From Mesaphorura yosii (lineage: Eukaryota; Arthropoda; Collembola; Poduromorpha; Tullbergiidae), in contig WIXG01000576.1 in NCBI GenBank assembly GCA_009869945.1, positions 1 through 36,786 on the forward strand: a stretch of 36,786 nt of DNA, given 5' to 3'. A model generated the notes under the pieces. The model worked only from the letters and a program-made list of their open reading frames with translations, was not told the origin of the DNA and searched no databases. Positions 33,229 to 36,786 of this stretch are shown piece after piece. The translations under genes and the position numbers were made by a program. Numbering within the stretch: the first letter of the stretch is position 1; each line of letters starts with the position of its first letter.

Positions 33229-33312
33229 CTTACCAGGACAACCCGAACCTCGATGCGTGAACTTGATACTCGAACCTCGACAAACCTGAACCTCGACAAG
33301 CTTCAAAGTGAA
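33226..33312 (-). repeat. TCGAGGTTC degenerate repeat, copy A
   Basis: On the minus strand, three copies of TCGAGGTTCRRG spaced about 16-22 nt, followed by TTGTCCTGGTAAG. A related sequence in the opposite orientation is at about 33630-33707, so the two form an inverted pair about 320 bp apart. Confidence 0.7.
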
Positions 33313-33629
33313 CGAAAGAACAAAAGCTGCACGTGATCCACGAGGAGGGCACGCGAAACACGATTTTGCGGTTAAAGGCAATTTCACCACTATAGCAATT
33401 ATCATAATTTCAGTTTGGTTAGGTTCGTGTTTCTAGATTTCTTAAACACTCGGCACCAGGGCTTAGCACTTGTGAGTCCTCGTCTCAAAATAGTCTAAAG
33501 CGCATAAAAGTGCAATATTTCGCCACCTTTGACCATGCATGCAAAGACGGTGGCATATTAGGACTTGTTTGCAACTTGCAATCTGCTGCAACGAAACTTG
33601 CTTTCTCGAGTTCAGCTTCTGGTTGACGT

Positions 33630-33707
33630 GTGTCGAGCTTCAAATCTGTCGAGGTTCAGGCCTATCGAGGTTTGGTTACCCCGGTTCGGATTGTCCCGGT
33701 AAGAACA
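33630..33707 (+). repeat. TCGAGGTTC degenerate repeat, copy B (inverted to copy A)
   Basis: On the plus strand: GAGCTTCAAA, TCGAGGTTCAGG, TCGAGGTTTGG, CCGGTTCGGATTGTCCCGG and GTAAGAAC. It matches copy A base for base over several blocks and even gives similar peptides (CRGS...GxxCPGK). The pair could be two insertions of one short interspersed element or a fold-back element. Confidence 0.7.
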
Positions 33708-34844
33708 TGGAAGCGCTTTTTGCATGCTCAAGTGCCCGTTTTTGCGTTCTTACGTTTTTATTCCACCTTTGGAATGCGGTGGCAATATCGGCGGATAATA
33801 AGAATTCAATGCCCGTGTTTATAAATAGAACACTTGTGCCCTGCCCGAGTCGCCTCTGTGCTCGAGCCTCTGTCTGCCTGCTTGCTCCACTTCAGACTCT
33901 TTGGCTCCGATGAATAGGATTATTTTATAATAACATTCGAATTGAATTTTTGCCTCTCTTTAAAGTTTCGACGAAGCAATCTCGGTCGTGCGCGTGTCCT
34001 GTCATCTTCGTCGGCGGAATGGCAAGCACAGCCACAACATTCGCAAAAGGAATTCAATTTATTCGAGTGCCAAGGAAGCATTGAATTCTGGGATTGCTAA
34101 TAATAAAGATGGATAATATTCATAAACGTCCCCCTGCCATCGCATCGACTCCCGGTTATGGCAATATGCAATAACCAGCAAATAAATTACGGAAAATGGA
34201 ATTTCGGAATCAGTCTAACAAGGAAAGGAAGTCTCACAGCAACGACAGCGATTATTCAGGCACTCAAAAGTGGACTCGGCTGATGTAATGCTCCCGAATC
34301 ACCCGAATTGGAGCAAATCTCGTTTTTGCAATGTCATGAATATTTGCAAGTACGCATTCGCCCTTTCCACATTTTCTCGTCATCCTCGTGGAATTTACCT
34401 TCATTCAAGACTGACTCCGCCAGTAGCTAGCAGCCAGTGACCCGACCTTCGCCCCATTCTTCTGTGTATGTGTATGGAAAATGCACCTCAGCCCGAGTCT
34501 GACTAATCTGACGATCTGGAACCAGAAACTTTTAGGAAACGCATCTAACCCTCTCTGCTATCATTTAGCAATGAAAAACAATATTAATAACAGCATGGAA
34601 TGACTACTAGAACTCTGATAATAACGTTTTGTAGGAGAGGACAACAAATTGGAAGTATCTGCCTCCAACGGGAAGCATTCGACCTTTCCTCCTTACTGGA
34701 ACAGAGAAAAGCTAGGTGATCGATTGAAACAATTCTGAAGCCAGCAGACTCATCAATCAACAAACAAATTCACTAATCAGTTATCGAATCAACGTTTCCA
34801 AAGTCCTAAGCAAGCCAGTAAATGTTCCCGATAAACATTTTTCA
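33708..34844. other. AT-richer intergenic stretch
   Basis: No gene recognised. Base composition is visibly more AT-rich than in the receptor introns, with several AATAAA-like and TTAATAAT strings. One plus-strand frame (to 33913) runs through repeat copy B and looks non-coding. Confidence 0.5.
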
Positions 34845-35040
34845 TTGGTAAAGCATTGGCCCAATCTCGTAGGCCCTCCATTAGGTTTGGTCCTTGGGGT
34901 TGGTCCGAGATTGGGGCAAGGTTGCAGGCTAGTTGGCATACAGCTGGGTGAGGATTGGCAATTCGTTGGGCAAAATCTCGTTTTCCTTGGGCCAATGTTG
35001 GCAATTAACAATGGCTCAATTAAGAACCAATAAATATTTT
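34845..35040 (+). repeat. TTGG-rich interspersed repeat, arm 1
   Basis: Dense TTGG motifs in plus orientation, including CATTGGCCCAAT and CTTGGGCCAATGTTGGCAAT. The reverse complement of its end (ATTGGCCCAAGGAAAA) matches CTTGGCCCAAGGAACC in the second region near 35690, in opposite orientation. No transposase frame is present. Probably a non-autonomous interspersed element or decayed minisatellite. Confidence 0.65.
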
Positions 35041-35489
35041 GTCGTCGGCCTAATGATAATAATTTTAATCCTTTCGGTAAAATGCAAGTTAAACGAATAC
35101 CATTATGGTACACATTTGAATACTTCTTATTAAATGCATTAAATATTGAAACGAACTTAATTGAATAGCATGAGCTTAAGTTATCTGAGTTTATGCGATG
35201 CATCCAGGAAAATACATGTTCTTGTGACAAAACGCTAACTGGAACTGCATATTTTAAGCTCAGTTCTTCACCACACAAGCACGGTCACTGTCACTTCAAG
35301 AATCACCTAATTTCATCTAAATAAAAGCCGAAAAGAACTTTGGGATGGCGAATATTTGTAAACTTGTCAGGCCCGACTGAACTCGATGACTTCACACTTT
35401 AAACTGAAAGTCTTCTGAGAAAGAAAACGCTAACGGACAAACCGATGCCGCATTAAATTGGGAGTCTGGCCCTATCTTGAACTTAACTT
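35041..35489. other. AT-rich spacer between the two TTGG repeat regions
   Basis: No gene or strong motif seen. A minus-strand frame here (to 35278) runs out of the repeat and is not recognisable. Confidence 0.5.
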
Positions 35490-35720
35490 AGCCCAACATT
35501 GGCGTCACATTGGGGAGTCACTCGTTGGCTCCAATGTTTGGCCCACGGTTTCCCAATTCTATGGTTTATTGTTGGACCCATTCGATTGGTTATTTGTTGG
35601 AAAAATTATTGGACTTTCGTAGCGCCAACCATATACAACAACAATTGCCAACGCCAACCATCGACCAACCTGCCGAGATTATGCAAACCTTGGCCCAAGG
35701 AACCAATGTTTATCGGGTTT
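35490..35720. repeat. TTGG/CCAA fold-back repeat region
   Basis: The left half (about 35490-35615) is rich in TTGG (CACATTGGGG, TTGTTGGACCCATTCG), the right half (about 35618-35715) in CCAA (GCCAACCATATAC, TTGCCAACGCCAACCATCG, CCTTGGCCCAAGG). The halves are therefore complementary in motif and could fold back through the centre near 35610-35620. No coding capacity recognised. Confidence 0.65.
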
Positions 35721-36580
35721 GCTTTACCTGCAGATGCTTTTCGAATCTGATGGGAACGGCGCTGGCGATGGCCATCGTTGGGAGCTGTTCAGCGAATCAC
35801 AAATCAGTACGAATCAATGGTTCGAAAGCTTCAGTCGAAGGAAACTGGCCAAACTGGCGATTCTGTCCAGTCAAATTAGTTGCTCCAATGTTCTGAATTG
35901 AAATGACCAGAAGTTCTCGCACTCTGCAGCTCAGCAATCCAAAGCAACTGCAATTGATTTGAAGGAAGTTGAACAACTGCTGATAATGACCGTCAAATTG
36001 ATTAAAATCTGATTTCTCCATTACCTGTTGTCGATGTTGATGTTGATGTCGATGATCGTATTTCCTACAACTCCTCTGTCAAATTCAAATTCGCTTCAAA
36101 TTCTGCCGCAAGTTAACCCACAACTCTGAGACAACTCTGAGCTTTGTCCGTACAGCAGAAAGTCTCCGTCTCGATGCACAGCAGCGCTTAATTGCAATAT
36201 TTTACTCCGGATGCCAATAGCTGAATATCTAACAGCGTCGAGCAGTCGAATTTACCATGTCCGCGTTGGAAATGCTCTCAAGAAGAGGTGCTTACGTTTT
36301 TGTCAGTTTTCCGCTACGAGAATGTGTTGAATTCGTGTGAAGGGCGTAACCATACCACTTCAAAATCGGAATCGAGGAACGTTTTGAACAACATATTCTA
36401 AAATGAATAGATTCATAGATTTCAGTTGAATGAACAGCCTTGCGCTTCAAGATGTCAAGGGTTAAAGACTGTACAGACAATAAAACGAACAAACCCAGAA
36501 TACATGTAATCGAAGGATACAAAATGCGTGAATAGTAATAAAATAAATGACATGGTTCAGAATTAAGAATCATTCATTTC
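35721..36580. other. AT-rich stretch without a recognised gene
   Basis: A GTTGAT/GTCGAT run (about 36026-36056) is the only clear low-complexity feature. A 93-codon minus-strand frame (36573-36292) has a hydrophobic stretch but no recognisable family and is probably chance in AT-rich DNA. Confidence 0.45.
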
Positions 36581-36586
36581 TTTATT
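36581..36586 (-). terminator. AATAAA downstream of the window-edge frame
   Basis: AATAAA on the minus strand 59 nt after the TAA at 36645-36647, as expected for a 3' end. Several AATAAA motifs occur nearby on the plus strand too, so it is weak evidence. Confidence 0.25.
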
Positions 36587-36644
36587 AAAATAGTAAAAAA
36601 AATTCTCAAGAATATACTGATCAATGCTGGCCTTAAAGGCTTGA

Positions 36645-36785
36645 TTAAACACCCATGAAATATTGTTCAATGTTTTGCGTAATTGATGCACAACCACAAG
36701 AAAAACTGATGTACTTGCAAACATCTTTCAGCAATTTGTCTACATCGCGAATCTTATCAACCAATTGATACATTTTAATATCGTA
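36645..36785 (-). CDS. Possible 3' end of a minus-strand gene running off the window
   Basis: A frame open to the window edge encodes 46 residues, YDIKMYQLVDKIRDVDKL followed by LKDVCKYISFSCGCASI and ending QYFMGV, then TAA. The Lys/Asp/Val/Ile-rich start looks like an amphipathic helix of a real protein. AATAAA follows at 36586. I do not recognise it, and 46 codons can be open by chance. Confidence 0.25.
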   Translation of the reverse strand, partial: YDIKMYQLVDKIRDVDKLLKDVCKYISFSCGCASITQNIEQYFMGV

Positions 36786-36786
36786 A

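Noticed and set aside
36292..36573. 93-codon minus-strand frame with a hydrophobic stretch
   Set aside because: AT-rich chance frame; no family, no splice or signal evidence beyond the hydrophobic run.

Overview
The window looks like nuclear DNA of an arthropod, most likely an insect or close relative. The evidence is split genes with GT-AG introns of 0.7-5.7 kb, AATAAA signals, an octopamine beta-type receptor with the short third loop typical of insect OctB1/OctB3 receptors, and no bacterial-style gene packing. CpG is not obviously depleted, and the introns are full of degenerate short repeats. I cannot name the species.

Left two thirds (about 3.9-22.5 kb, + strand): one complete biogenic-amine G-protein-coupled receptor gene. 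Six coding exons (3990-4156, 8260-8480, 14218-14309, 15503-15642, 21058-21137, 21836-22194) join in consistent phase to a 352-residue protein with all seven membrane segments. A strong splice acceptor at 3903 and a good Kozak context place the start at 3990. The protein has an unusually short N-terminus and a DRF in place of the DRY motif. The stop is TGA followed by C, and the frame stays open for another 45 codons, so stop-codon readthrough is possible.

Middle (24.5-30.3 kb, - strand): a second split gene, convergent with the receptor gene. Three well-supported exons (28187-28064, 27158-27018, 24723-24515) match the N-terminal region of WDR91, a late-endosome PI3P regulator. A fourth, upstream exon (30334-30170) is only a candidate. 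The reading frame ends soon after the conserved N-terminal region, and I see no WD40 repeats, so this appears to be a stand-alone WDR91 N-terminal module of about 212 residues.

Right end (30.4-36.8 kb): mostly intergenic. It becomes more AT-rich beyond about 33.3 kb and holds an inverted pair of short degenerate repeats, a TTGG/CCAA-rich fold-back repeat region, and two weakly supported minus-strand terminal exons (33228-33078 and 36785-36645), each followed by AATAAA. I found no rRNA, tRNA, CRISPR array or recognisable transposase gene.
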